From Entamoeba invadens IP1 (taxonomy: Eukaryota > Evosea > Mastigamoebida > Endamoebidae), in the NCBI RefSeq assembly GCF_000330505.1, contig NW_004440163.1:95205-159204 (forward strand): a stretch of 64,000 nucleotides of DNA. The letters run 5' to 3'. The translations under genes and the position numbers were made by a program. Below the pieces are notes generated by a model. It saw only the letters and a program-made list of their open reading frames with translations. It did no database searches and was not told the DNA's origin. Shown one piece after another: positions 52,079 through 62,191 of this stretch (position 1 is the first letter of the stretch; the number at the start of each line of letters is the position of its first letter).

Positions 52079-53901
52079 TCATAACTCTGCCGCCAAGCAA
52101 ACGATCTGTTGTTTTCTCGTGTTTTCCGCGTTTGTTTTGAACGGAGGGTTTTTCATTGCAGTCCTTTCCGCGTTGATAACTAAACATTAAGTACAATCAA
52201 TAGATTAATAATAATATAATTATAATTCTATTCAAGTATATAATAATAAGAAAAACAAACTTTTCTGTAACAAGAAGTCTCTGAAATCGAAATCCATTTT
52301 AAATACGGCTGATTCCAAGAAAGGAGGGAATGGATTCATGTTAGGTTTAGTGACCACACACACTCTCAAAAACTTATCTTCGATAGTACTGTCATGGAAC
52401 AAACTTCTATCGCCCATAGCGTGTTTTGAGCTCGACACACTTTCAACAGCATTTTCATCTTGATCGCTTTCATCTTCTTTTTCTGTCGAATTCATCGAGC
52501 TTCTTGAAGAGGTGTCTTTCAAATCGAAATTATCGACACTAAGCGCCTCTTCTTTTGAAATAGGTTGAACCATAATGAAGACGTGATTAAAGTGTGATGT
52601 AAAAATTCTTGGATCGAACTCTTTGACTCCTTCATCCAAAAAGACAACGACTACAATATCATTTCCAATGTGCCGCTTCCTTTCAAGTTTTTGTGGGTCA
52701 TTTTCTGAAGACGGCAACATCGGGGCGACGTGGAACATAATTTCGTTGTTGATATATTTCGTGTAAAATGAGAACTCGCCCGTTTCGTTGAACTTCACGT
52801 CTAACCCCCCATTATACCCCGTAAATCCTTTCAATGGAAAATTCTCTCCCAACAAATACATCATCTCGTAAAAGCCTTTCGAGACACTTTCATTCGAAAA
52901 GATCTCGTCTTCTGTTTGGTCCGGTTTCACATCGACAACACCAACTTTAAATCGCTTAACAACATTGTTCTCTTCTATTCGAACCAACTCGTCGTCGATC
53001 AGTGGGGTGTTTGAGTATTTCACAACCTTAGCCCCTTTAGGGAAGATCGTGTGGTATTTTATTGGATCGACATCTGGTGGAATGACAAGTCTGGTACATT
53101 CTCTTTCACTTCTTAGAATCGCCTTTTTATACTTTTTCGACTCGTCGACCGAAAGAAGAATTGCATTTTCCTTATCTAAAAAGTGTCTCACCGATTCTAT
53201 TTATTACAATTTGTCATTGCTAAGTAAATATATAGTAAATATAATATTACTGTTAAGTGGAGTAACAAACTCTTTTGATAGAAGTATTGTCTATAAAAAG
53301 GAAATTCTTGTTCTGTATTTAACAACGGTATAATTGCATTACGACACTCTCTATGATATGTCACGGACTTGTGATTGATTTCAACGTTAAACCCATCTTG
53401 TAACAATTCCAAGTCTAACATTTTTGTAGTTAAAGGGATGTATGACCAATCTTCACATGGTTCGATAACAGAAGACCACGGGTCTGTTGTTAGATAGTCG
53501 AAATTAGTGGTGTCGATCAGGTTGAATAAATGTTCCTTTGATTTGAGTGTTCTTCGATCGAAGTACAGAACGTCAGGAATTGGGAAAAACGCGTGCGACT
53601 TTGAACTAAAGTGACTTGAATGAACAGTAGACTGCATAACAATACTTTTTTCTCTGGACTGCATGATACGCTGAGCTTCGAGTTGTCCTTTCCGTTCGAT
53701 TTCAAGTTGTTCTTGGTCTTCTAACATTCGTTTCATTTTGGCTTGTTCTTCTTCCTCGCGTTTTTTCTTTTCTTCTTCTTCCTTTCGTAAGAATTCAAGT
53801 AACACTTGGTTTTGAACTTCTTGTTCTGTGGGGAGTTGTGGGTTGCTTAAAAGATCATCAATGTCGATGTCATTACCACGCGCAGGCATCTTCGACAACA
53901 T
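52079..53901 (-). CDS. Rap/Ran-GAP domain protein, three exons
   Basis: 555-residue GTPase-activating protein for Rap/Rheb-type GTPases. Exons 53901-53271, 53196-52261 and 52179-52079 are joined by 74 and 81 nt introns, both GTTTGT...TAG and phase 1. The N-terminus holds a Glu/Lys/Arg coiled coil (about 40-100). The GAP domain shows the catalytic Asn block R-H-I-G-N-D-I-V-V-V-V-F followed by D-P-R-I-F-T-S-H-F-N-H-V-F-I. Exon 3 supplies the expected final segment I-N-A-E-R-T-A-M-K-N-P-P-F, as in RapGAPs, confirming the splice. A Ser/Asp/Glu-rich insert sits between the catalytic helix and the C-terminal strand. Confidence 0.9.
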
Positions 53902-54816
53902 AAATAAATTGAAATACGAGTTAGACCATTCAAGAACAGACAAGATTTTCTATTCACTTTGATTGGATTGTCAATGGTAATGTTTATTAAAAATAATTAG
54001 CGGATTGTACTCCTAAAAAATTAGGAAGTGTGCAATATCATTATGGTGGTCGTATCTATTTTTGTTATTCTATAGAATTTGAACTCCCCTTTATGGGGCG
54101 TATTAACTCCTAAGCATTTTTTTGTTTTTAATCCCAAAATTATAGCTTATTTCAATCAAGTTGTTACAGGCATTGTTTCATCACTGGTGACTAGTTTAAC
54201 TTGAAATATTTCATTCAATTGGATTGGATTGAGTATTTCAAGAAAAGAATATAATTCGGGAATATTTAGTCGATTTTGCAGATGTATATTTATGTTCTTG
54301 ATATATCTCAATTATATATTCAATTATTCAAATTGTTCACATTCTTTTCAATTTGCCCCACCTTTTTTGTGGTTTGTGTTTTTTCGCACATTGTTTCAGA
54401 ACATAAGACTATCCTTTATTAAATAAACATTTGCACAAATTATAGTTGGTACCTTAATAGCCCAGTTCTGTAAGCATTATCTGTGTGTTTAAATGGCGAG
54501 TAATATATAAAACACCAAATCAGCCACTTTGCCAAACAGAACTAATAAAATTGGTATTAAGAATGTTATTTGAAATAGTTTTTCATCCTTTCTTATATTT
54601 ATAATATTTTAAAAAATATAATACTAAATGGAAAAGTAATTTTTATTAAATAAAGTAACTATACAGTAATAAGCATTTTGCTGTTTTTTGATAAAATGAG
54701 AGAATTTACAGGCAAACTTAATTCATGAAAAAAGAAGAAGCAAAGTTGAATAATATTTACCATTTATTCAATCTTCTATTTACTTAAAGAGTTTTGAAAA
54801 AAGAACTTCAAATACA
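53902..54816. other. Intergenic, divergent promoters
   Basis: About 915 bp between RapGAP and the Rho gene. The frame at 54229-54426 is Phe/Ile-rich noise. A short hairpin CCTAA...TTAGG lies at about 54012-54025. No gene is supported. Confidence 0.5.
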
Positions 54817-55473
54817 ATGGCAACTCTCAAATTGGTGGTTGTTGGTGATGGTGCAGTTGGTTTGTTGTTCATTTTTATTAATCACACATATGCATAGGAG
54901 CACACTAACGCTTCAGGAAAAACTTCATTTCTCATCAGTTTCATCGAAAACAGGTTTGATGAAGCCTACGTGCCGACGGTCTTCGAAAACATGGCGGCAA
55001 TTGTCGAAGTCAATGGCGTTGGGTACTCCGTGAATATGTGGGACACTGCAGGACAGGAGGAGTACACACAACTTCGCCCTCTCTCATATCCTGGTACCGA
55101 CTTATTCATTGTGTGTTACTCCACAATCCAGTCTATTTCTTTAGAAAACATGAAGGACAAGTGGATTCCCGAATTACGCACATACTGTCCTTCTGCACTC
55201 ATTTATTCCGTCGGCCTTAAAACTGATTTACGAACAAATCCAGACATCTTGGCGAAGTTGAAAGAGACCGGACAAAAGACTGTGACTTTAGACGAAGCAA
55301 AAGAGTTTATTAAGAAGAACGGACTTGATGTACAAGGGGTGTCCGAATGCTCTGCGAAGACACACGAAGGTATCGTTGAAGCGTTTCAAACTGCCGTTGG
55401 GTTGTTTATAGAAAAGGCGGAGCAGATCAACCCAGCGATAGACAATACCAAAAAGGGTTGTTCACTCTTGTGA
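54817..55473 (+). CDS. Rho-family small GTPase, two exons
   Basis: 199-residue Rho/Rac GTPase. Exon 1 is 54817-54859 and exon 2 is 54917-55473; the 57 nt GTTTGT...TTCAG intron splits the P-loop, and splicing restores G-D-G-A-V-G-K-T-S. Effector loop Y-V-P-T-V-F-E-N, W-D-T-A-G-Q-E-E-Y, and a Rho insert region are present. The base-recognition motif reads G-L-K-T-D where T/N-K-x-D is usual, and S-A-K is present as C-S-A-K. The C-terminus K-K-G-C-S-L-L is a CaaX box favouring geranylgeranylation. Acts in actin and membrane control. Confidence 0.93.
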
Positions 55474-55563
55474 TTATGTACTACTTTGCTAATTAAACAT
55501 TTTGAACCGTTGTTGAGTATAGTATTGTTTTAATAACTCAAACCGTTGTATAAGAACAGTCAC

Positions 55564-56207
55564 TTAACAACACTTTTGTTTGTCGATTTCTTCATCAATT
55601 TTGTCTTGTTGCTTTTTTACCATTCGAACCTGACGAGCTAAAGCGACTTTAAAAATTTCATCGAAGGCCTCTTTAACCCCTTCGTTTGTTTTTGAGGAGA
55701 CTTCGAAGTAATAATACCCACGCGGCTTGACAAAATCATTGATGATCGAGTCGGGGACAGCGTGATATAAATCACTCTTTGTACCTAAAACAACGACAGG
55801 AGTCTCTTCAGGAGCACTCGATAACGCAACAGACAACCACGAGTTCATCCCTTTAAACGACTCCATGTTGTTAATGTCAAATACTAACAACACACATGAC
55901 GAGTTGCGAAAATACATTGGAACAACAGATCGGAACATCTCTTGACCACATGTATCCCAAATTCGAAGTTTGTTTGACCCACCCGCAACATCTTTACTGT
56001 GTTGTGAATCCGATGTTGTTATTAGTTCATTGAATTATTAATTAATAGTTATTTATATGAAACAACAAACAATTCGATATCTACAAAAGTCGCACCCACC
56101 GTCGCTTGTTGCGTTTCATTAAAAGTCCCTTTCGATAAACGTTGGACTAACGAAGTTTTTCCACACCCTGAGTCACCTATTAACACCGTCTTGCAAACTT
56201 GGTTCAT
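55564..56207 (-). CDS. Rab-type small GTPase, two exons, WDTCGQE
   Basis: 189-residue Rab-like GTPase. Exon 1 is 56207-56071 and exon 2 is 55996-55564, with a 74 nt GTTTGT...CAG intron in phase 2. P-loop G-D-S-G-C-G-K-T-S at 11-19, switch I T-V-G-A-T-F, G-T-K-S-D, and S-S-K-T in place of S-A-K. Switch II reads W-D-T-C-G-Q-E, with Cys62 where Ala is almost universal. The C-terminus K-Q-K-C-C is the Rab double-geranylgeranylation signal. Before the prenyl end is a Lys/Gln-rich hypervariable tail. It converges with the Rho gene; their 3' ends are 90 bp apart. Confidence 0.9.
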
Positions 56208-57788
56208 ATATGCATTTTTTGAGATTGCTTTTTCTGAATACCTCGCTTTTTCATCAATAGAGTTGGTGTGGGAATTATGTGGTATTATTCGGGATTTTTA
56301 TTAATACGAACAAAATAATAATTATCAGAGTACAAAATATCCATTTGGGTGGGTTTTTATTCAAAAGAATATATTCGTCTCTTATATAAATGAAAAATAA
56401 ATGCGCATTTTTTCAAAAAAATGTAATTTCGTTTTTGTTCTACAAAATAATAATGATGTTTTCAGTTTTTTTATAGAAGTTATTATTTGAACTTGAACTT
56501 TAGTTTATTATTTAATTTAAATTATAATAAGTAAAGTCTGATTTCTAATTAACGATATTCCAAAAATACAACAAGGAAATTTACTTTATCTGTTTTTTTA
56601 TATTATAATATATAGTATCGACCATCGCTAATTAAAAACCATAAATAAATAGTAAATTTCTTATTAATTTTTACCATTTCTCAAAGAAACGCTGGTTGTC
56701 AATTTTTTTCTTTGCTTTTCAAATCAATCGGTTTCACCTATTGACCACACCACAATAATGGCACTTCTGTAATTAACTGTTGTAAATGGTCTGCCGGTTG
56801 TGTTGATATTACTCGGAAATTCCCCAGAGAAGAAATTACGAACTCCACATTTCTTGTTTTTCTTTTTTGGATGTATAATGTGGTTAAAAAGTAAAAAATT
56901 TTAAAAATAAAACAAAAAAATTATTATTTCGAAAAAAAAAAGAAAAAAAAGCTATTTATTATAATTAAAAAACTAAATATATAGTTAATTTTTTCCATCG
57001 TTAATTAAAAATCTGACTTTATAAATAATTTATTTTCATCACTCAAAAACATTTTTTTAAGAATAAAAACTTAAAATTGTAATTTTGTTTTTATTATGTT
57101 ATTGTTATTAACATTATAATAATATTGTTTGAAAATTTTTTTTGTTTTTTTAATCAGTATATTTCGGGAAATCGTTCAAAACAACAAAATTAATTATTAA
57201 ATTATTATAATAATATTATATCAAAAATTATTAAAGAGTGTTAAAGTGATAGGGCGTATCCACACGGAAATGGTGAATCTTTGTGGATTGGATTATTTTG
57301 TGTGGATAGCCTCTTATTTTTTTGTCGAAAAAACCCAAATATTCGTTTTAAACCATATGTTATGATTTTTAAAATTAATAATTGTTATTTATAATTATTT
57401 ATGGGACAAACATGATACACAAACACAAATACCCCCATAAGGAGTATTTCCAATATTTGCAATAATTTCATAGTAAGAAAAAACGCTATTTTCAGCCTTT
57501 TTTGGAGTGGTAAAATAAGAATAGATCAAAATGAACAAATAAAATTATTAACATAATTTACATGTATTATCCCGTTTATTTAATATATGTAACACTATTT
57601 TTTTCGTTTTTTTAATTGAAAAAACATTTCAAAAGTGATTTATGGGATTATAATTTGGGAAAATTCCCGTTTTTTGCATTAAAAAATATTTAATTTAAAT
57701 ATCAATTAACAATTATATTATTTTTTTGTTAATCGTGGCTCAAAAATCCATTAATTATTACTTTTTACTAATAGTATTGTAATTTATA
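56208..57788. other. Gene-free AT-rich flank left of the pogo-like element
   Basis: 1.58 kb without a supported gene. It includes a small inverted pair, GTATCCACAC at about 57255 and GTGTGGATA at about 57298. The second lies about 480 bp outside the transposon end and has an inverted partner at a similar distance on the right side (see findings). Confidence 0.5.
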
Positions 57789-57810
57789 GTCAGCGAAAAA
57801 AACCACTTGT
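57789..57810 (+). repeat. Left terminal inverted repeat of the pogo-like element
   Basis: GTCAGCG, seven A, CCACTTGT. Exact reverse complement of 62170-62191; the TATA just outside provides the TA duplication. Confidence 0.9.
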
Positions 57811-58802
57811 ATACCTTTTGTGTTTTTAATGGTAAAATGTTATTCTTTTAATTATTTTGTTTTTTAAAAGAAAAATTAATAACGCACACCAAATACCAAA
57901 GTTGCCATTACTTTTTGGAAGAATGAAATAGCCAATAAAAAGAAAATTGTTTTCTAAATTAAGAATTTTAAAAATATATTATGAGTGAAATTTATAAATA
58001 ACTTTTTAGACATTATTAAAACAGACAACTAATACAATTCAATAGAACTAAATGGTTTCCAGAGCACACAATAACAAACACAGTCAAAAGTCCCAAAAGT
58101 GGGAATTTATTATAGTTTTTGTTTCTTCAAAAGCGGACATTTGTTCAGAACAAACTAAACATTATCAACAGTTCTGTACTGAATGGGTTTCAACATTTTA
58201 TTTTAGAAGTTAAAAACTCTTTGATATAATTGCTTTTCCAGCAATCCCAAACTGACAGGCATAAAGTCAATGGTCATAAAACAGTTATTGAAGATCGAGG
58301 TTAACGAATAATAATGGAGTTGACAACATTATATAGTTCAGAAGAAACACAACGCGAGTGTTAACACCAGACATTTTTACAGAAACAAGCCTATAATCAC
58401 TTGTTTCCGTTTAATACACAACTACAGATAAGTTATAGTAACCTAAGTCAACAATTCGAATTGTGATTTATATTATTGAAGTTAAACTAAACTTAAATGA
58501 AAACGAAGAACAAACTGGTTTCAATTTAAACATAATCATAAATACAACAATCAGATCAACAAATAACACCATCTTTTCTGATAACTTTTGGCACCAATTG
58601 GAACAATACTCAATTAAGCTAATTATTAATTAAAAGTTCCAACTCTAAAGTTCAACCCTTAACTAAATACTATACTTTATTTTTAGTTTTGTTATTATTA
58701 ATGTTTCTTTTTAGTTTTAAACTAAATAACCAACCAAAAATTTATTATTTTTGTTGTCTTTTTTTATTTTTCTCAACCCTGTTTATCTTGACATCGGGCA
58801 TT

Positions 58803-59846
58803 TCAATTGACATCCTTTTTGTTTTTTAGAACTGTTGTCTGTGTTTTTTCTTCACCGAGAAACTTCATAACTTCTCTTGCCTTTTCTATTTTTACCAATG
58901 CAACACTAATAATTCTGTCGGCTGGGGTTGCATAAGGGCTTTGGCTCTCATTGATATCTATTTTTAAAACAATAATAATTCCAACTTGCCCAAATGCACT
59001 TGTGATATTGTCCCCATTCCCGACAACTTCCCATGAATGGACCAAATTAATTATTCTTTCTTCTTCATCTAATCTCATGAATTTTTTAAATTCATTTTTA
59101 AAATCATCATTGCCAATAGAAAGAACATTCTTTGGATTTTTAGAAGGTTTCCCTTCTTTGATTTGGAATTTATGCTCCAACAAATTGTTTTTGTTTTGGA
59201 GGAATCGTTTTTGAGTCCCAAAAATTCCCAAATCCAAAGGCTGTGTAAGGTGAGATGTGTGGGGAACAAGAGGAATAATATCAATGTAATTTTGTGAAAA
59301 CAAACAAGTGACTTCTTCACTGAAATGTCCTGAAAATCCATCCATAATTAAGAAAGACTTTGTATCTATTCTTAACCCCAATTTTTCTTTCTTCGATTTA
59401 ATGGACGGAACTAAGATCTCGTAAACCCACTTTTCGAAAAGACGGGCATTAAGAAAGCCACTTGGTTGAGAACAGACCAAAGCTCGACTTTTGATGGAGG
59501 CAACCAAAGTGTCACTGATTGACACCCTCTTTGTTACAACAAGTGGTGGCAGTTGTGTGCCATCAAGGCAAATACAACAAAGCATGCTAAATCTTTTGTC
59601 GGATCTTTCTACGTCGTTGTAGACAGCAGAACCAGCTTGTATTGAAGCATACACCAATTTTGACTTAGAGTCCACCCAATCAGAAAACCCAATTTCATCA
59701 AGGTTAAAGACGAGTTCGGCTCTCTTTCCGTCAAGTTTTTCCTTCAAACTTGTCATCCCTTTTTTAACTTCAAGAGAATCAACTCTCTCCCTTTCCGCTT
59801 CCATTTTTGGGGCAATCACCTTCTTAATACCTTCAATTTTACTCAT
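58803..59846 (-). CDS. DDE_1 (pogo/CENP-B/Tigger-type) transposase core
   Basis: 347-residue catalytic part of a pogo-like transposase. The acidic triad is visible with DD35D spacing: Asp50 in F-N-L-D-E-I-G, Asp169 in I-M-D-G-F-S-G-H, and Asp205 in H-L-T-Q-P-L-D-L-G-I-F-G. Between them are C-C-I-x-L-D-G-T-Q-L-P-P-L-V-V and G-F-L-N-A-R-L-F-E-K-W, all typical of DDE_1. The frame starts at an ATG but lacks the N-terminal HTH, which is probably encoded by the upstream frame at 59923-60381. The core has no internal stop. Confidence 0.88.
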   Translation of the reverse strand: MSKIEGIKKVIAPKMEAERERVDSLEVKKGMTSLKEKLDGKRAELVFNLDEIGFSDWVDSKSKLVYASIQAGSAVYNDVERSDKRFSMLCCICLDGTQLPPLVVTKRVSISDTLVASIKSRALVCSQPSGFLNARLFEKWVYEILVPSIKSKKEKLGLRIDTKSFLIMDGFSGHFSEEVTCLFSQNYIDIIPLVPHTSHLTQPLDLGIFGTQKRFLQNKNNLLEHKFQIKEGKPSKNPKNVLSIGNDDFKNEFKKFMRLDEEERIINLVHSWEVVGNGDNITSAFGQVGIIIVLKIDINESQSPYATPADRIISVALVKIEKAREVMKFLGEEKTQTTVLKNKKDVN

Positions 59847-59922
59847 TTTATGTGTAACTTTTGTGTTTCAAAATTTATTTCATACTTCTTTTCTAAATAA
59901 AATCCCAATTCTTCCGGTTTTA

Positions 59923-60381
59923 TTACTTTTTTTCGACAACAAGTCCTTCTATTTCTCTGAGTTGGTCGTCGGTTAAATCTCTCTTTCTTCCTTTAACTGG
60001 TACAATACCAGTAATACGTTCACGTTTTATGGCTAACATTTGAGTTTGAACGCTATGTTTATCAATTGTACCAAAACGTTTTTCGAGAAAAGTTATAAGG
60101 GAACATTTTTTGTTTTGAAAATCTTTTTGCCATTGTTCGGAAACGCTTTCATAACAAAAGGCCACCTGTTCACGAAATGTTTTAAAAGAAATGGTTTTTA
60201 AATCGGACTCCAGTTTAATAAAAATGGATGTTAAAATTTGATTATTTTTGAGGAGTGGGAGAACTTTAGTCGAGTCAAAGGCAAGTGGTTTCATCATTTT
60301 CTTTGTTTCAATTTTTTGTTCGTTTGATTTGTAAAAACGTCCTCGTTCAGGTAAAGACATTGAATAAACAATCAAGATCAT
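59923..60381 (-). CDS. Upstream transposon ORF (probable N-terminal DNA-binding part)
   Basis: 152 residues, basic, ending V-K-G-R-K-R-D-L-T-D-D-Q-L-R-E-I-E-G-L-V-V-E-K-K. The last part resembles the linker helix before an HTH_Tnp/CENP-B module, and the product would precede the DDE core in a complete transposase. No frame-consistent GT-AG intron connects the two. The 76 nt between them contains a nearly repeated GAAAA(A/G)AAGTA word, suggesting either an unusual splice or two small lesions. Two in-frame ATGs (60381, 60360) are possible starts. Confidence 0.6.
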   Translation of the reverse strand: MILIVYSMSLPERGRFYKSNEQKIETKKMMKPLAFDSTKVLPLLKNNQILTSIFIKLESDLKTISFKTFREQVAFCYESVSEQWQKDFQNKKCSLITFLEKRFGTIDKHSVQTQMLAIKRERITGIVPVKGRKRDLTDDQLREIEGLVVEKK

Positions 60382-60900
60382 TAATTAGTGTCAAACACAA
60401 TTGATATCTTCGTGATAAAAAAATAGACAACAAGTTGTTTTTTTAACCATATGGTTCTTTTATAATGTTGATTAAACTATTATTTTACCAATAATGATCT
60501 AAACCCGTTAAATTAATGATAATGAAATAAAATGTTTTATTGTTTATTAATAATCCCTATTGATAAAAATTATATTTCATTAAATTATAGTAAATATAGT
60601 TATCCAGTAATTATTTTACAACTTTATTATTTTTTTGTTTATTGGTTGTGTTTTATCATCATTTTTAATGGTTTTTGCTACTTTTTTATCCTAATTTCCC
60701 GATATTTAACTATTAAATAATCTGTTAATATCAATATAATTATTTTCATTTTTTTGTTTTATAAAAATTATCAACTCGAGGCAAATTTAAACTATTGCTA
60801 CAATTTTCATAATAATATTATTAATTATTTTAACCAGTTAGAGTATAAAAGAATAATATTTTCAAAATGCATTTTTGGCAGAACTATCAACCCGGCAATA

Positions 60901-62164
60901 AAAACTACTTGTGAACATTTTACTTAATATTCTAATGATAAATCTTTACCAGTTTTTTATGTTTGCATTTATTATTCAATTTATCCACCCACTCAGCAAA
61001 TAAAACCACTAGGAAACATCTTTTATATTGTGTATTAGTTGTTTCTTTCCACTAATATTTAATATGCCGAGTTTTAAAACTTTGTTTTCGTGTCCCTTTT
61101 TTCGGCATACACATATTATTGCTACCATTTATTTGATATTTTGTTTTGATTTTTTTACCAAAAAGTTTTGAAAAGCGTCAAACAAACAACGTTTTTGTAA
61201 AAAATGGCGACAACTAAAACCACTTGTAAACATATTACTTTAGACACAACATGAAAACTTGACACTATTATAATGTTTGCCTGAAAAATTAGCAAATTTT
61301 AGAAAAAAGTCAAAATCTATGGGGGCAAACCGATATTCACAAAACCACTTGTTATAATTAATTCTTAATATTCCGATTAAAGTTGTTATATTTTTACATT
61401 AATTTCAAAATGCCCCTCCAATTGAGTTTTTTCAAACACAACAAACGGCACACATTCATTGCGCTGATGTTTGACAGTGAAATAATAAAATGATGGTTTG
61501 TGACCCACATCAAAACATTGTGGAAACGTGTTTGAAAATATCAGATTTGGTTTTGGCCGACAAATGCACTTTTGAAAAATTGAAGTATTGGTTAAGAGGG
61601 GGGGTGTAATAAAGGTGCAGTGATTATAAAGGTGAAATATAAATTATTGAGCGTTATAAAACAATTTAAAAACGAATTAATGTTGACTTTGTTCGGTGGT
61701 GTTACATTGCCAACAAGGTGTATTCAAGTTGTGAACCCAATAAATCGGACTAAAAAAAAATTAGACAAGTGGGTGTTGAACAAAGGTTCAGTCATGGGTT
61801 TGAGTCTTAACTTTTTGTTTTTTGTTAAATAACATTTTTAAAAAACAAAATATCACCAAAATGAAGCTTAAAAACAACTGTCGTTTGGATAGTTTTAATT
61901 TTTTATTTTTAGAAATAATTTGTTTTTTTTTTATTTTTTTATTAAGTTTCTTAATAGCCGCAGCAAACAACCATTTCATATTACCAAAAAAATATTTTAA
62001 AAACAAACAAAGTCAAAAGGCAAAATAAAAAGGTTAAAGGAAAGTGGTCTTTCTATTTTTAAGTTAAATTGACCCTTAAAATAGAAATTATTCAAAAAAA
62101 TTGAACTATACATAAAATAATAATTATATTAAAAAAGAACCATTTATTTTTTCCAAGTGGTTTT
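60901..62164. repeat. Subterminal AAAACCACTTGT repeats
   Basis: Degenerate copies of the terminal-repeat core recur on the plus strand at about 60901 (AAAACTACTTGTGAAC), 61012 (AAAACCACTAGGAAAC), 61216 (AAAACCACTTGTAAAC) and 61341 (AAAACCACTTGTTATA), and inverted at 62154-62163. Several are followed by a CATnTTACTT or AATATTC word. Probable transposase-binding sites; all but the outermost are on the right half. Confidence 0.65.
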
Positions 62165-62169
62165 ATTCC

Positions 62170-62191
62170 ACAAGTGGTTTTTTTCGCTGAC
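62170..62191 (-). repeat. Right terminal inverted repeat of the pogo-like element
   Basis: ACAAGTGG, seven T, CGCTGAC, followed by TATATA. A second AAGTGGTTTT copy lies directly inside it at 62154-62163. Confidence 0.9.

Larger units (their letters stand above)
57789..62191. mobile_element. Pogo/Tigger-like DNA transposon, 4.4 kb
   Basis: Bounded by 22 bp perfect terminal inverted repeats (57789-57810 and 62170-62191; GTCAGCGA, then A run, then CCACTTGT) flanked by TA on both sides, consistent with the Tc1/mariner/pogo superfamily. Inside are a DDE_1 endonuclease frame and an upstream frame likely encoding its DNA-binding N-terminus. Repeated copies of the AAACCACTTGT motif sit in the right subterminal 1.3 kb. 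The remaining interior is AT-rich without genes. Confidence 0.85.

Noticed and set aside
54229..54426. 65-residue frame
   Set aside because: Phe/Ile-rich AT noise in a spacer, with no ATG context, homology or splice support.
61620..62028. Short frames at the right end of the pogo-like element
   Set aside because: Low-complexity Lys/Phe frames in AT-rich transposon interior; no motif.
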